From Isoetes taiwanensis (Eukaryota; Streptophyta; Lycopodiopsida; Isoetales; Isoetaceae): a DNA stretch of 64,000 nt. Positions within the stretch are counted from its first letter, which is position 1; the number at the start of each line of letters is the position of its first letter. The position numbers and the translations under genes are program-made. Shown here piece by piece: positions 33,373-42,432 of the stretch. Location: NCBI GenBank assembly GCA_021234155.1, contig JAJEKV010000016.1, positions 4,239,896 to 4,303,895 on the forward strand, read 5' to 3'. The notes under the pieces are model-generated. The model did not search any database, had not been told where the DNA came from, and worked only from the letters and a program-made list of their open reading frames with translations.

Positions 33373-34635
33373 ATGGCCCGGACGAAACAAACTGCCAGAA
33401 TCTCTCATGGAGACACTTCTGCCAGTGCCCTACTCCAAGAGATGCTTCGAGAGCGCTTCTTTCAGCAAGGTGGTCAACCTTCAGCCAGCGAGGCAACAGG
33501 GTCCGAGGAGCACCCCAGCAACAACATCGACCAAGAAGGAGGTGAGACAGAGGTCGAGGAGGATGCACACTCTGATGCGGGGACAGAGGTCCTCGACAAT
33601 GAGGAGCCAGACATGATGCAGCAGGTTTTCGAAGAAATGGAGGAGGAAAACAAGAGGAAGGAGGAACAAGATCGGGTGGCCGAGGAGCGTGAAGAACAGA
33701 GGGAGCCGACCCTCGATCCAGCTGAAGAAGAATTAGCGGCGTGGATCAAAAAGCATGAAGCGAAGGAACGCCGCCGGGAGAGGAAGAGAGAAGAGAAGAA
33801 AAGAAAGAGGGACGAAGAGGAAGCCAAAGCAGCAGAGGAGCTGAAGAAGAAGAAGGGGAAGTTCGTGGTGGTGGGCAAAAGAAAACTCATGAAGGTTAAA
33901 CGAATAAAGACCCCCAACCCCAAGGTCGTCATCACCGAACGATCAGTTGACCAGCCCCCGCCCTCCTCCGACGACTCTAAAGATGAATACTTCATCCCCA
34001 ACACCGAAGGTGGAAGCTCTTCTAAACCCCCAGCTGATGAGCAGGCAATACCCGACCCGGAGCAGCCCGAGCAGGCGCAGAAGCCCCCACCATACCCGAC
34101 GTGGGACCGAAACAAAGCACCGCGGCCAGCTCGAGAGGCGTATGTGATAGACCCCGTCAAGGTCTATCAGAAGAAACTAAGGGAGCACAATGCCTTCATG
34201 GCGAAGTAGGAGACGTACAACACATATTACTAGCAGAACAGGGTTAGAACCATAGAAGGTGGACATCCGACGAAGAGCCAGACACTGAAACCGCCACCAG
34301 AGAAGCCCAAGCCTCCTAGACCACCAGGCAAGAAGAGAACCGGCAGAAAGGAGAGCGAGAGGAAAGCCCTGAGAGAGATCAGGCATTTTCAGAGAAGTTT
34401 CGGCTTTTTGATTCCCCGTGCACCGTTCGCCCGCCTAGTTCGAGAGGTGATCCAAGAGTACAACACGGAGATGCAGGTGACGGATGAGATGTTGCTGGCA
34501 TTACAAGAGGCAACAGAACAGAAACTGGTGCAGCATTTCGAAGATTCGACAGCTTGCACAGTCCATGCAAAGAGAGTGACCCTGATGAAGCAAGACATGC
34601 ATCTTGCTAGCTACATCAAGGGAGAGAGACCATAA
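33373..34635 (+). pseudogene. Divergent histone H3-like protein with a ~320-residue insert between tail and histone fold; two in-frame TAG codons
   Basis: From ATG 33,373 the product starts MARTKQTAR, identical to the start of histone H3, then ISHGDTSAS. Next come an acidic stretch (about residues 40-125), a Lys/Arg-rich stretch (130-182, probable nuclear localisation signal and coiled coil) and a Pro/Ser-rich linker (190-330). Residues 332-420 align with the H3 histone fold without gaps: ALREIRHFQRS, FARLVRE, LALQEATE, FEDSTACTVHAKRVTLM, GERP. About half of the 89 positions match canonical H3. Everything is in one frame except TAG at 34,207-34,209 and 34,231-34,233, seven codons apart; each would be CAG with one C. 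It has its own TATA box and poly(A) signal and no intron. HFQ, LIPRAPF and RVTLM recall plant CENH3, but loop 1 has canonical H3 length. The upstream in-frame ATG at 33,322 was rejected, because the H3 tail must start at the second ATG. Confidence 0.85.
34366..34632 (+). other. Histone-fold domain of the H3-like gene
   Basis: The 89 codons cover alpha-N to the C-terminus of H3. The alpha-N helix (ALREIRHFQ), alpha-1 (FARLVREVIQEY), alpha-2 (LLALQEATEQKLVQHFEDS) and alpha-3 (KQDMHLASYI) are all present. The H3 hallmarks HAKRVT and GERP are kept. The canonical KPHRYRPGTV before alpha-N is replaced by a different basic stretch (KKRTGRKESERK). The domain itself has no stop or frameshift, unlike most sequence around it. 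Confidence 0.88.
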
Positions 34636-34708
34636 AGATTTTCTACATAATAGAAAAATTTTGTTAATGTAAAGAGCTTTGGAGGAAGTAATATGTGTAA
34701 TCTTGCTT

Positions 34709-34714
34709 AATAAA
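34709..34714 (+). terminator. Poly(A) signal of the H3-like gene
   Basis: AATAAA lies 74 bp after the stop codon, in an AT-rich 3' UTR (GTGTAATCTTGCTTAATAAAG). Its position supports 33.3-34.7 kb as a single transcription unit. Confidence 0.55.
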
Positions 34715-34780
34715 GTTAAGTTATTGAATTCTGGCTTTTGTTTTAGTTAAAATGGACACTTTAAGCAAAATTGAGAGGAT

Positions 34781-34847
34781 GTCTCACACGTCGCGCCAGG
34801 ACCGAAAATGAAAAGTTCATTATTGGTCTGGGCACAACGTGTGAGAC
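34781..34847 (+). repeat. 67-bp palindrome, copy 2
   Basis: It has the same length and arms as copy 1 (GTCTCACACGTCGCGCC, then CACAACGTGTGAGAC). It lies downstream of the gene 1 poly(A) signal and upstream of gene 2. Confidence 0.85.
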
Positions 34848-34980
34848 CATGCCCCAAAAGTGCCCAAAACTGCTCCAAATCGACCAAATAAGGGGTCAAT
34901 TCTGCCTAACTCGATGAGTCTAGCAGAATTAGACCCTTGCATCACCCAAATTGGACAAGTTTAACCCAATTAGAGTCAAT

Positions 34981-35047
34981 GTCTCACACGTCGCGCCAGG
35001 ACCAAAAATGAAACTTTCATTATTGATCTGGGCGCAACGTGTGAGAC
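34981..35047 (+). repeat. 67-bp palindrome, copy 3
   Basis: It starts exactly 200 bp after copy 2. The arms are GTCTCACACGTCGCGCC and GGCGCAACGTGTGAGAC. About 195 bp separate it from the TATA box of gene 2. Confidence 0.85.
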
Positions 35048-35240
35048 CTCTTAGCATTTTCTCCACCATGCCATATCCAAATGACCTCCAGTTTGTTGCA
35101 ATAGGTTCATTAGCTGATCTTAACATGCTCAAACCCCAAAAGTAGCCTTCAAATCCTCATTTGGACCTCCTAATAGGTCAAAATTGCCCAACCCCCATAA
35201 ATTTCTAAGTCACCCAAAAATGAGGGTTTTTCCCCTTCTC

Positions 35241-35248
35241 TATAAATA
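35241..35248 (+). promoter_or_regulatory. TATA box of gene 2
   Basis: TATAAATA in the context CTCTATAAATAGATCCCCATTTCT closely resembles the gene 1 box (ATCTATAAATAGACC, CCCCCCATTTCT). The shared sequence extends upstream (CAAAATTGCCCA / TAAAATTGCCCA), so the two promoters are related by descent. The ATG lies about 115 bp downstream. Confidence 0.65.
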
Positions 35249-35361
35249 GATCCCCATTTCTCACTTAGCACCCTACAAGTTTGCTCTTGACCTTTTAGGC
35301 GATTTTCTAGCTCCCTGAGGCGCTTTTGCATCCGTTTGTTAGTCTCATCTTCCCTACATCC

Positions 35362-36484
35362 ATGGCAACTGCTGACTTCAGGCGATGGTAAAGCGCCAAT
35401 GCCCATGCTGCCGAGGCTGATGTCAATGACATCTTCCGAGTCTTTAGGAAGGAGATAGATGTCCAAGCAACTCTGCATGCAACCCCAGCATATAGGCAAG
35501 TCTTAGCCGAGTTCCAAGCTAGGGTAGGACCCTCCCTAGTCCAGCTACCCCCTTGCATAGGCTATTTTGTTCCTCGCCCATCCCTTCAAGCAGCCTTGGG
35601 TGATGTCCCGAACATTGCCAAGTACTTGACCAACAAGGCACAGAGGTTGCCAGATTACATGGTCCTGACAGTTGACAGGACCAAGTATTTTTCCTACACC
35701 GCCACCTTAGCCATTTTCCTTTCCCACCATGCTGAAAACCCAATGGGGGAAACCTCTATTCCTCCTTTGGAGGTGGACCCCATAGCAGCCTCAGCAGCAG
35801 ACCAGATGCTTTTGTAGTACCAGCGAGAACAAGAAGGAAGAACAGAAGAAGAGAGATCAGAAGACGAAGAATATACGGAGCTCGACCCAGAAGAAGAACG
35901 GCGGCTAGCAGAAGAGGAGCTACAGGACTTCGAGCGAAACCGGCAGACCCTCAGAGTCGCTCCCCCACTTGGGCTAGGCATCACAAGCCTAGCCCCCATC
36001 ATCATTGATGGTGAGAAGTATCTCGCCTCCTCAATGATATCCAACCTCCCCAATGCGGGAGAGGGAGTTCCGCTTGACGAAGTTGCCGCACCAACCACGG
36101 CAAAGAACTGCATTCTGGACGAAGTTCATCGTCTGGGGAGTCTCAGACTTCCCGCTTCAAGTGAGAGAAGCCGACACCTATACAGGGGAGTCGACTTCGG
36201 ACATCCAGGCCTACAACAACATAAGGCAAATTATGGAAGCTCGAGAACTGCCATCTGAGGAGGAGTTCTACGCCATCCAGGAACAGATGGGGATCCGCGG
36301 CAAGACCACGAGCATTTTGATGTCGAGCTCTTCGACACCACCTCGCACAAGAGGAACAGGAATCGACATCAGGCGAGTTTCATCGACAATTAGAGACTAC
36401 CAAGAAATCATTGAGGTAGAGGTCGATGAGTACGGAGTCATAGAGCAGAGGCCAAGGTGTGGAGAGTCATCACACACACAATGA
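35362..36484 (+). pseudogene. Gene 2 of the H3-like module: unknown protein, two in-frame stops and one frameshift
   Basis: From ATG 35,362 (MATADFRRW) the frame is interrupted by TAA 35,389-35,391 and TAG 35,815-35,817, and is otherwise open to 36,258. A second frame (36,053-36,484) carries the continuation, so a 1-base indel lies near 36,050. The N-terminal ~150 residues look folded (LAEFQARVGPSLVQLPPCIG; RLPDYMVLTVDRTKYFSYTA). An acidic middle follows (EEERSEDEEYTELDPEEERR), then an Ile/Ser-rich C-terminus with a run of acidic residues. No family is recognised. Both stops are one C-to-T change from CAA/CAG. The promoter and the acidic-linker style match gene 1, so the two may have acted together. 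Confidence 0.55.
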
Positions 36485-37444
36485 CAAAGTCGTTGAGGTA
36501 CTACCTTCCCCGCCGCTAGATGGGAGAATAGCGTAATACAATCGCAAATTCAGTCCCCTGGGCTTAAGAAGGAGTGTTCATGCTCATTGCACTCTCCGCT
36601 TTGGCGTGCATGCTCAATAGCCGCAAAATGCCTCGACTATGCCGCCTTTTAGTTAGGAGAGCCATGGCACTTGACATTTTCGACTTCACCGCGCCCCTAC
36701 CGACGGCATCGGAAGATTGGCAAAGAATCATGCCTACACCTCTCGACCGCAGGTAGAGGAATTGGTGACAACCTTGCAGGGGACCTCAACCAATGTTCTT
36801 AGGAACTTGGGACGCTCGGTAGGAACGGCCCAAGTTATTTTGCACTTTAAATGTTTTGTTGATGTATTTTGTTCCACAACTATACCAACAAACATATATA
36901 ATGCAAGAGAACAAATAAAACTAACCATATAGCCATGATCTACTTGTGCATGCAAATTAGAGGCACAGGGATCGCCAGAACAACAACGATTTAAAACCAT
37001 AGGGAAGAACAGAGTCCCGCCTAGGCCGCATCCCGCAAGGAGCCTCAGAGGAGGCATTTGGGCCCATGACCCCGAGGAGGAAATGTCACGATGAGGACGG
37101 ACCTTGAGCGATAAAGGCTTTCCCCGCCGCACGCGCGGAGTTGGGTCGAAGGCAACGCCTGTTGCCACAAGCATCAACTCCTGAAAGAAGGAAAGGACAA
37201 GAAGAGGAGCAAGAGAAGGAGGTCCCCAAAGACGGAATCCTCCGACTCAAGCTCTGACTCGCACTGTTCCGAGGAAGAGGTCAACAAGTGCGTAACCGGC
37301 GGGACGATGATACAAGGAGACGAGAACCCTGACTACCGTAAGAAGGTAGACTCGCGATTGGGAAACGATGGAAGGCCGTGAAGCTCGAGCAATTCTCAAG
37401 CGAAACAAAGCTCCGCATGGAAGCAGAGGCTTTATTCGGCTGAG
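36485..37444. other. Spacer between gene 2 and gypsy gag
   Basis: A 60-codon ORF (36,574-36,756) has no known motif. From about 37,190 a frame encodes a Lys/Arg-rich then Ser/Asp-rich stretch (KDKKRSKRRRSPKTESS), which could be the N-terminus of gag. No 5' LTR or primer-binding site was recognised here. Confidence 0.4.
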
Positions 37445-38697
37445 ATGAGTGAATATGGCAACGCCTATGGTATGAAGGACAAGGACAAAGGCGGTGGCAA
37501 ATGTACCAACCCGGGGAGCATCACGCATTTGGTGGAAGGGTTATGCCAAGGCCCATCGCTAAGCAGGGATGCTTGCGTGTTCGAAAGTTTGCTAAAGCTT
37601 TCGCGCCATTACGCCCCAAGAGAGCACAAGTCCAACATGATGCAAAGCCAGCTTCTACAAAGTTGCAAAGAAGGCAACAAATTAGTCCAGAAATATACAG
37701 AGGAATTCATGAGACTAAGGCTTTATGTGCCAAAGTTGACTGAAAAGCATGTAGTGGAGAGCTATATTGAAGGGCTGAATGATGAGATCCGCAAGCTTGT
37801 AAGGGCAATAAACCCTAAGACAGTATCAGAAGCAGAATCCAAGGCAATAAGCTTGCAAGGGACGGGGCCTCAGAATAGCGGGCGAGGCAAAGCAGATACT
37901 GTGATAAAGGCAAGGCAGCAGGAGTTATAGCCCTAGAGCGGCAAGCCCAGGTCCAGCTAAAGGCCCATATGGGGGCAACCATGGGAAGCAGCAGGAGAGG
38001 AAGCAGGTGTCCTTCAAGGACAAGCAGGAGGGGTCAAACTACTCCAAAGCAGTGCGGTCCTTTTTGCAGGCAATGCCCAAGGAAAAGAGGCAAGAGTGCA
38101 TAGAAAAGCAGCTTTGCTTCAGGTGTTTCCAGCCAGGCCATAGGACAGCGAACTGCCCTACGTCATGAGTGCAGCGCTAGCGGAGTTGGGAGGATGGGAC
38201 ACTCCGTCTGACGACGACGGCGAGGCAGCCCGCGACTATATTCAAGGTGAGTGTCATATCTTTGCCGCAATAGACACAGAACAAGCGGAGAATCAATATC
38301 AGGTAATATCCACAATAGGGAAGGCCAAAGCCAAGTCATTCACAGTCCTGATAGATTCGGGAAGTAGCCACAACTTTGCATCCCCAAGAATGGTCGAGAT
38401 GTTGAAGCTCAAGCCATTGAAGTCCAAGCCAAGACCCGTGGTGTTAGCAAACGGGGGAGTAAGGCATACAGCAGGCAAAAGGATAAACTTCGACATTGAT
38501 TTGCCAGGAATCAACATCCAGATGGGGGCAGAGGTAATGAATATTGGAAAGTATGACTTAATCATTGGAATGGAGTATCTTGGTCCAGCAGGAGCCCTCA
38601 TTGATTGTGGAAAGCGGAAGGTGACCCTCACAGCACCCAATGGCAAAATCATAGAGATCACAGGTAAAGAAGTTATTCCCATTATGCAGTGCATGTC
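37445..38697 (+). pseudogene. Ty3/gypsy gag and protease (5' part of a split element)
   Basis: Gag (37,445-37,930) contains the capsid-like block NKLVQKYTEEFMRLRLYVPK, then IEGLNDEIRKLV. A perfect CX2CX4HX4C knuckle, CFRCFQPGHRTANC, is encoded at 38,115-38,156 in another frame. The aspartic protease frame starts near 38,165 and includes LIDSGSSHNFASP (the catalytic DSG) and MEYLGPAGALID. The protease frame runs uninterrupted into the TIR element at 38,698. Gag, knuckle and protease lie in different frames, so this copy is inactive. Confidence 0.85.
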
Positions 38698-38717
38698 CAA
38701 GGCCCCCAAAATTGAAC
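38698..38717 (+). repeat. Left terminal inverted repeat of the 13.5-kb element
   Basis: It starts CAAGGCCCCCAAAATTGAAC and matches the inverse of 52,231-52,250 with one mismatch. Confidence 0.85.
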
Positions 38718-40133
38718 CAATAGGATTTTTTTTTAATGGTTTATTGGTGAAAACCAAATCCATAAATCAGTACATGTTAGTGGGTTCAAAAGTTTACAAA
38801 CCATGTCTAGTTATCCAATATGGTTCATCAATATATTTTTCTAAGGTGATAATCCAACATTGTTTTGTGACATGGTATTGAAACATGGCAATGTTAATTG
38901 GTCTCTATAACAACTTAAATTATATGATACATACTATCGTTTAGTATGTCAAGTTTGGTAGACTGGTATTTGATCACATCTATCTTCTTTAGTATATTGA
39001 CACGGTAATTTTAAGTGCATAATTATCATAATGCTTTACATTGGTTACTTATCATGATGCTTTACGGTGATTAATCACCAATACACAATGTGATAAATGT
39101 ACTTGATTTAAATATACTAATATGGGTTTTTTTACTATATTTTTCTCCATGGTACTGAAACGTAATCATTTCAGTTAGTTTTCTCAGCAATTTAAAATGT
39201 ATGATATGAACTAATACTTAGTATATAAAGTTTAATGGAATGGTTTTTGATAGCATCTATCCTCTCTAGTAGGTCAACATATAACGTGGCAAATTGACAT
39301 GGTTTAACTTTGTTGGTATGATTTTTTTTCTATGATCTCAAATAGTTGATCGATACGATTTTGAAGCGGTATATTTATACCTAGTTTCTACTATATGATA
39401 TCTAATAGGGCTTGTGTGAAATTTATTTATATGATATTGCATCATGGTATTTAACCTTAATATATTACAATAAACTTAAATGCTTTGAAACATTGTTTGA
39501 TTAAGAAATATGAAAGTTGTAACTTTCACTCACTATTATATAAGACAATCTTTAAGACAATCTTACTTTGACATTGTTCTTAATTACGAGAGAGACAAAA
39601 CGTTTGGAACACAAGGTCTAAAGCACAATGCTCAAACTGGATGCTTTTTATTTAAAAACATGGTCCGATATATAACAAAGAAATGCAAAGATAGCAATAG
39701 CCTCATCTTCCAATACACCCTTGGAGAGTTTGAAGATGAGCATGAAGATGCTAGCTGGCCCTACTAGCATCCGAGTTTAACTGAAAACTATAGGTGATCT
39801 TAGAACCAAAGGACATTGCTCAATCACTCAATCACAGTGTGCAATGTAGGGCTCCTCCACCGCCTCGGTAAGAAATTCAAACTTGATCTTTATTATTTAA
39901 AAGGCACGATAGAATACACATTTATTCTAATGACACGATTGGTTCATTAGAATAGAAGTACATGGTTACGGTCAAAAGTACATTAAGAGTTAGGCTTTGA
40001 TAGTTTATTCTCGCAGAACAAATTAAGCGCAAATGTAAATAGACTCCTCGCTCCTACATTTTGCTATACATTATGAAGCATGGGCACTATAAACTGTTCG
40101 TAAAGAATTGAAACTGGAATGCATGCTTACTTA
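38718..40133. other. AT-rich left subterminal region of the TIR element
   Basis: Diverged repeats about 270 bp apart (ATATGATACATACTATCGTTTAGTATG near 38,915; GTATGATATGAACTAATACTTAGTAT near 39,200) share their flanks, as do TATGGTTCATCAATATAT-like motifs. The ORF at 39,510-39,767 has no known domain. Confidence 0.5.
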
Positions 40134-40774
40134 TCACGGGTAAACCACTTCAAGTCCAATAAGCTCTAGCAGTTTGAATCCATCCATGTCTGGCATGTAT
40201 AATGCATTTCTTATCACAAGGTCGTACTTGTTCCTGTTCTCCCGCAATAATGAAAGTGCTTCTCTTGCACGACTGCATGCAGTAACTGCAATAGAGTACA
40301 TCAGATGTTAGCTTTCAATTTAACAATTGCTTACAAAAGATTATTTGTCAAAAATTTATCTTTTTTCATGGTTTGTCCTCCTGACATGTCGAGTGGAAAG
40401 TCATTGAGATAAATATAAAGCCAAAGCACATCTTTCTAACTAAAAAATCATTTCATCTATGCATCTTTCTCAAAGAAAGAAGTAAGAACAGTAAGTCTTT
40501 GTAAGCTGTAGGGATAATTGCACAATTGTAAGTCCTCAATTTCATGTAAATGGAATGATAAAGAATGCTAACCTTTATAATTACACTGTTGAAGCATCCT
40601 CTTCATGATCATAAGGCAGAGAGAATCATCCTCTACCACCATGACTCTTAATCCTGCAGGGAAATTGTGAGCTCCATCATTGCCGTCCCAGCAGTCCCAG
40701 CAGTCTTCAGTTGGGCTGCCGGAAGAAGTAACAGAGCATGACATTTGCGAATACCCAAAGCTTGTCATGGCCAT
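40134..40774 (-). pseudogene. Type-B response regulator, receiver domain fragment (two exons)
   Basis: Exon 1 (40,573-40,774, reverse) encodes MAMTSFGYSQMSC and then the receiver start FPAGLRVMVVEDD, LCLMIMKRMLQQCNY, the classic opening of plant type-B regulators. A donor (AAAG|GTTAGC at 40,572) and an acceptor (TTGCAG ending at 40,286) join it in frame to exon 2 (40,134-40,285): [24 protein letters not shown], then [16 protein letters not shown]. The acidic pair (EDD) is kept. The phospho-acceptor region, normally SDV before YMPDMDG, reads RNAL, so the receiving Asp is lost and one residue is added. A TGA follows exon 2 directly unless a donor near GLE is used. The rest of the receiver, the Myb-like B motif and the C-terminus are absent. 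It lies inside the TIR element and is probably captured. Confidence 0.8.
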
Positions 40775-41303
40775 GAGCCCATCTAGAAGAAAACCATGAA
40801 AAGATTCAAAAACCCCGTAGCGCTTTCAATTTAATCAATTGGGTCCATCCCAACCGATCTATGCTAAGCATCATGTCACCAAAAGTACAAAGATCCTTGT
40901 ATGCATGGTGTTTATTCTTCAAAGAGTAATGAGAAGGTGCAGGACGGAGAAGGTGCGTTTCCATGCATTACACATCATATATCCTTGTACTTGCAGAATC
41001 AGAGATGCTTCATGCCATCTGACTGGTTGGAACTGCTGGGACTTCTCCTTGACTGGCCACCAATATGCAAACCCTAAATTGATTTCCAAAAACCAGACTG
41101 ATTTTCCTCAAAATGCGTGATATGACCATGTAGACTTTGCGCAAAGTTCACAAAGCAAGATTTGTACATAATTCCGCCAACATTAGGCTCATGCTTTGCA
41201 AATGTTCCTTGTTGGAGATATCCAATAATAAGTTAGCAAAGATCAACTTCGGACACTCCGTAACTTCCAAGACCACCGGTATTGTTGCCTGCTTGAGCTT
41301 GAC
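40775..41303. other. Spacer between the two captured gene fragments
   Basis: A 93-codon forward ORF (40,839-41,120) has no recognised domain. On the reverse strand this region would be the 5' flank of the response-regulator fragment and the 3' flank of the thaumatin-like one. Confidence 0.35.
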
Positions 41304-42056
41304 CTAAATGTAAAGTTGCGTTGAACCGCCAGATCTCAAATTGCAGCTTGCTCTACATATCGACGATCCAAGTCCTCCCCCACTGACTTTACTGGTGGCC
41401 ACATCTGCGTCTTCACAATAAGTGGAGGGGCAATACTTCTTCAAGATGGTAGAAGTTTTAGTTCCTTTACACTTATTGACATAGTCCCCAGTGCAGCATT
41501 CCTTATCGCTACCAAATGCAAGGCAAGAGCTCTTACAAAGGCACAATGTTGCCACCATTGTCTTTAACTTGATATTTCTTGGGGCACAAACTATTGACAT
41601 CCTTGGTGCAACCAACATGGGGGCAACCATTGGAAGCACTGACAACAATAGGCAGGTTGAAGCCATCAACTATGGAAACATAATATATATTATATGTAAG
41701 GTGCTGATCCATATGGGGGTGAAACCCAAGGGTCGAGAATTGTGCTAGGTTTGGCCGGAGGATCACCGATAGGGTGCGCTTAAACACTCCATTGCAGATC
41801 CCGCTTGGCATGGCTTCAAACTTCCGTAAGTGAAATTGCAGCCTGTTCTTGCCCGCATCCTTCCCCAAGAACTTTTTACATCCATGTCCATGTGTTCCGC
41901 GGGTCGTAGCTCCATCCTCCACCAGATGTAATTTCTTCTCCGATCGGTTATGGCGACCGATAGTTGAGAATACCCTGGACTTGGTATCCATGCAGGCCAT
42001 ATTGTGAAATTGCATTCATTCACCATGTGAATTTTAGTACTTGATGATGAATTCAA
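41304..42056 (-). pseudogene. Thaumatin-like (PR-5) protein pseudogene, frameshifted
   Basis: Three reverse-strand frames together cover a thaumatin-like protein. First is MVNECNFTIWPAW with RTGCNFT and PCQAG (41,763-42,056). Next is IYYVSIVDGFNLPIVVSASN, followed by CTKDVNSLCPKKYQVKD (within 41,533-42,015). Last is CKSSCLAFGSDKECCTGDYVNKC with YCPSTYCEDADV (41,304-41,540). The order, the VDGFNLP signature and the cysteine spacing are diagnostic. At least two frameshifts make it non-functional, and no signal peptide is evident before MNSSSSTKIHM. Family members are secreted defence or stress proteins. It sits in the same orientation as the response-regulator fragment inside the TIR element. 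Confidence 0.85.
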
Positions 42057-42416
42057 AGTTGTAGTAGATCCTGAGACTCATCTTGTATGCATCTTCAGTT
42101 ATCCATAATCTGCCACACTTGAGACTCAAACCAGAACCAAAATGTATCTTGATTGACCTTGAGAACTATACTCTCAGGGTGCATTTAAAAAGGAAAAACA
42201 AGAAAAAAACATTTTAACGTAAACAAGAACCAAAATGCATCTTCTAAGGAAAATGTAAAGCTTGCCACTCCCTGATCAATAAGTTCAACACAAATAACAA
42301 CAAAAATCAGATTCTATACATCTATATAAACAAGCTAAAGAAAGATCAAAAGCTTCACTAGGTAAACAGAAAAAGAAAGCATAATCTTCTAAAGACCTTC
42401 AAAACTGCACCTTGCA

Positions 42417-42432
42417 AGCCTATTTATATAAG
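42417..42432 (-). promoter_or_regulatory. TATA box upstream of the thaumatin-like pseudogene
   Basis: On the reverse strand, GGCTTATATAAATAGGC is a strong TATA box about 370 bp before the predicted start. If real, the 5' flank of the gene was captured with it. Confidence 0.4.

Noticed and set aside
33474-34160. 228-codon serine-rich ORF on the reverse strand
   Set aside because: It is the antisense of the Glu/Lys/Arg-rich insert of the H3-like gene; its Ser/Leu-rich composition is the expected shadow.
34207-34233. Programmed stop readthrough as the explanation for the TAG codons
   Set aside because: The context after the stops does not match the well-known CAR-YYA readthrough signal, and two stops seven codons apart are more simply decay. 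Kept as an option only.
33373-34635. Calling the H3-like gene CENH3
   Set aside because: HFQ, LIPRAPF and RVTLM are CENH3-like, but loop 1 has the canonical H3 length and the tail start is that of H3, so the class is left open.
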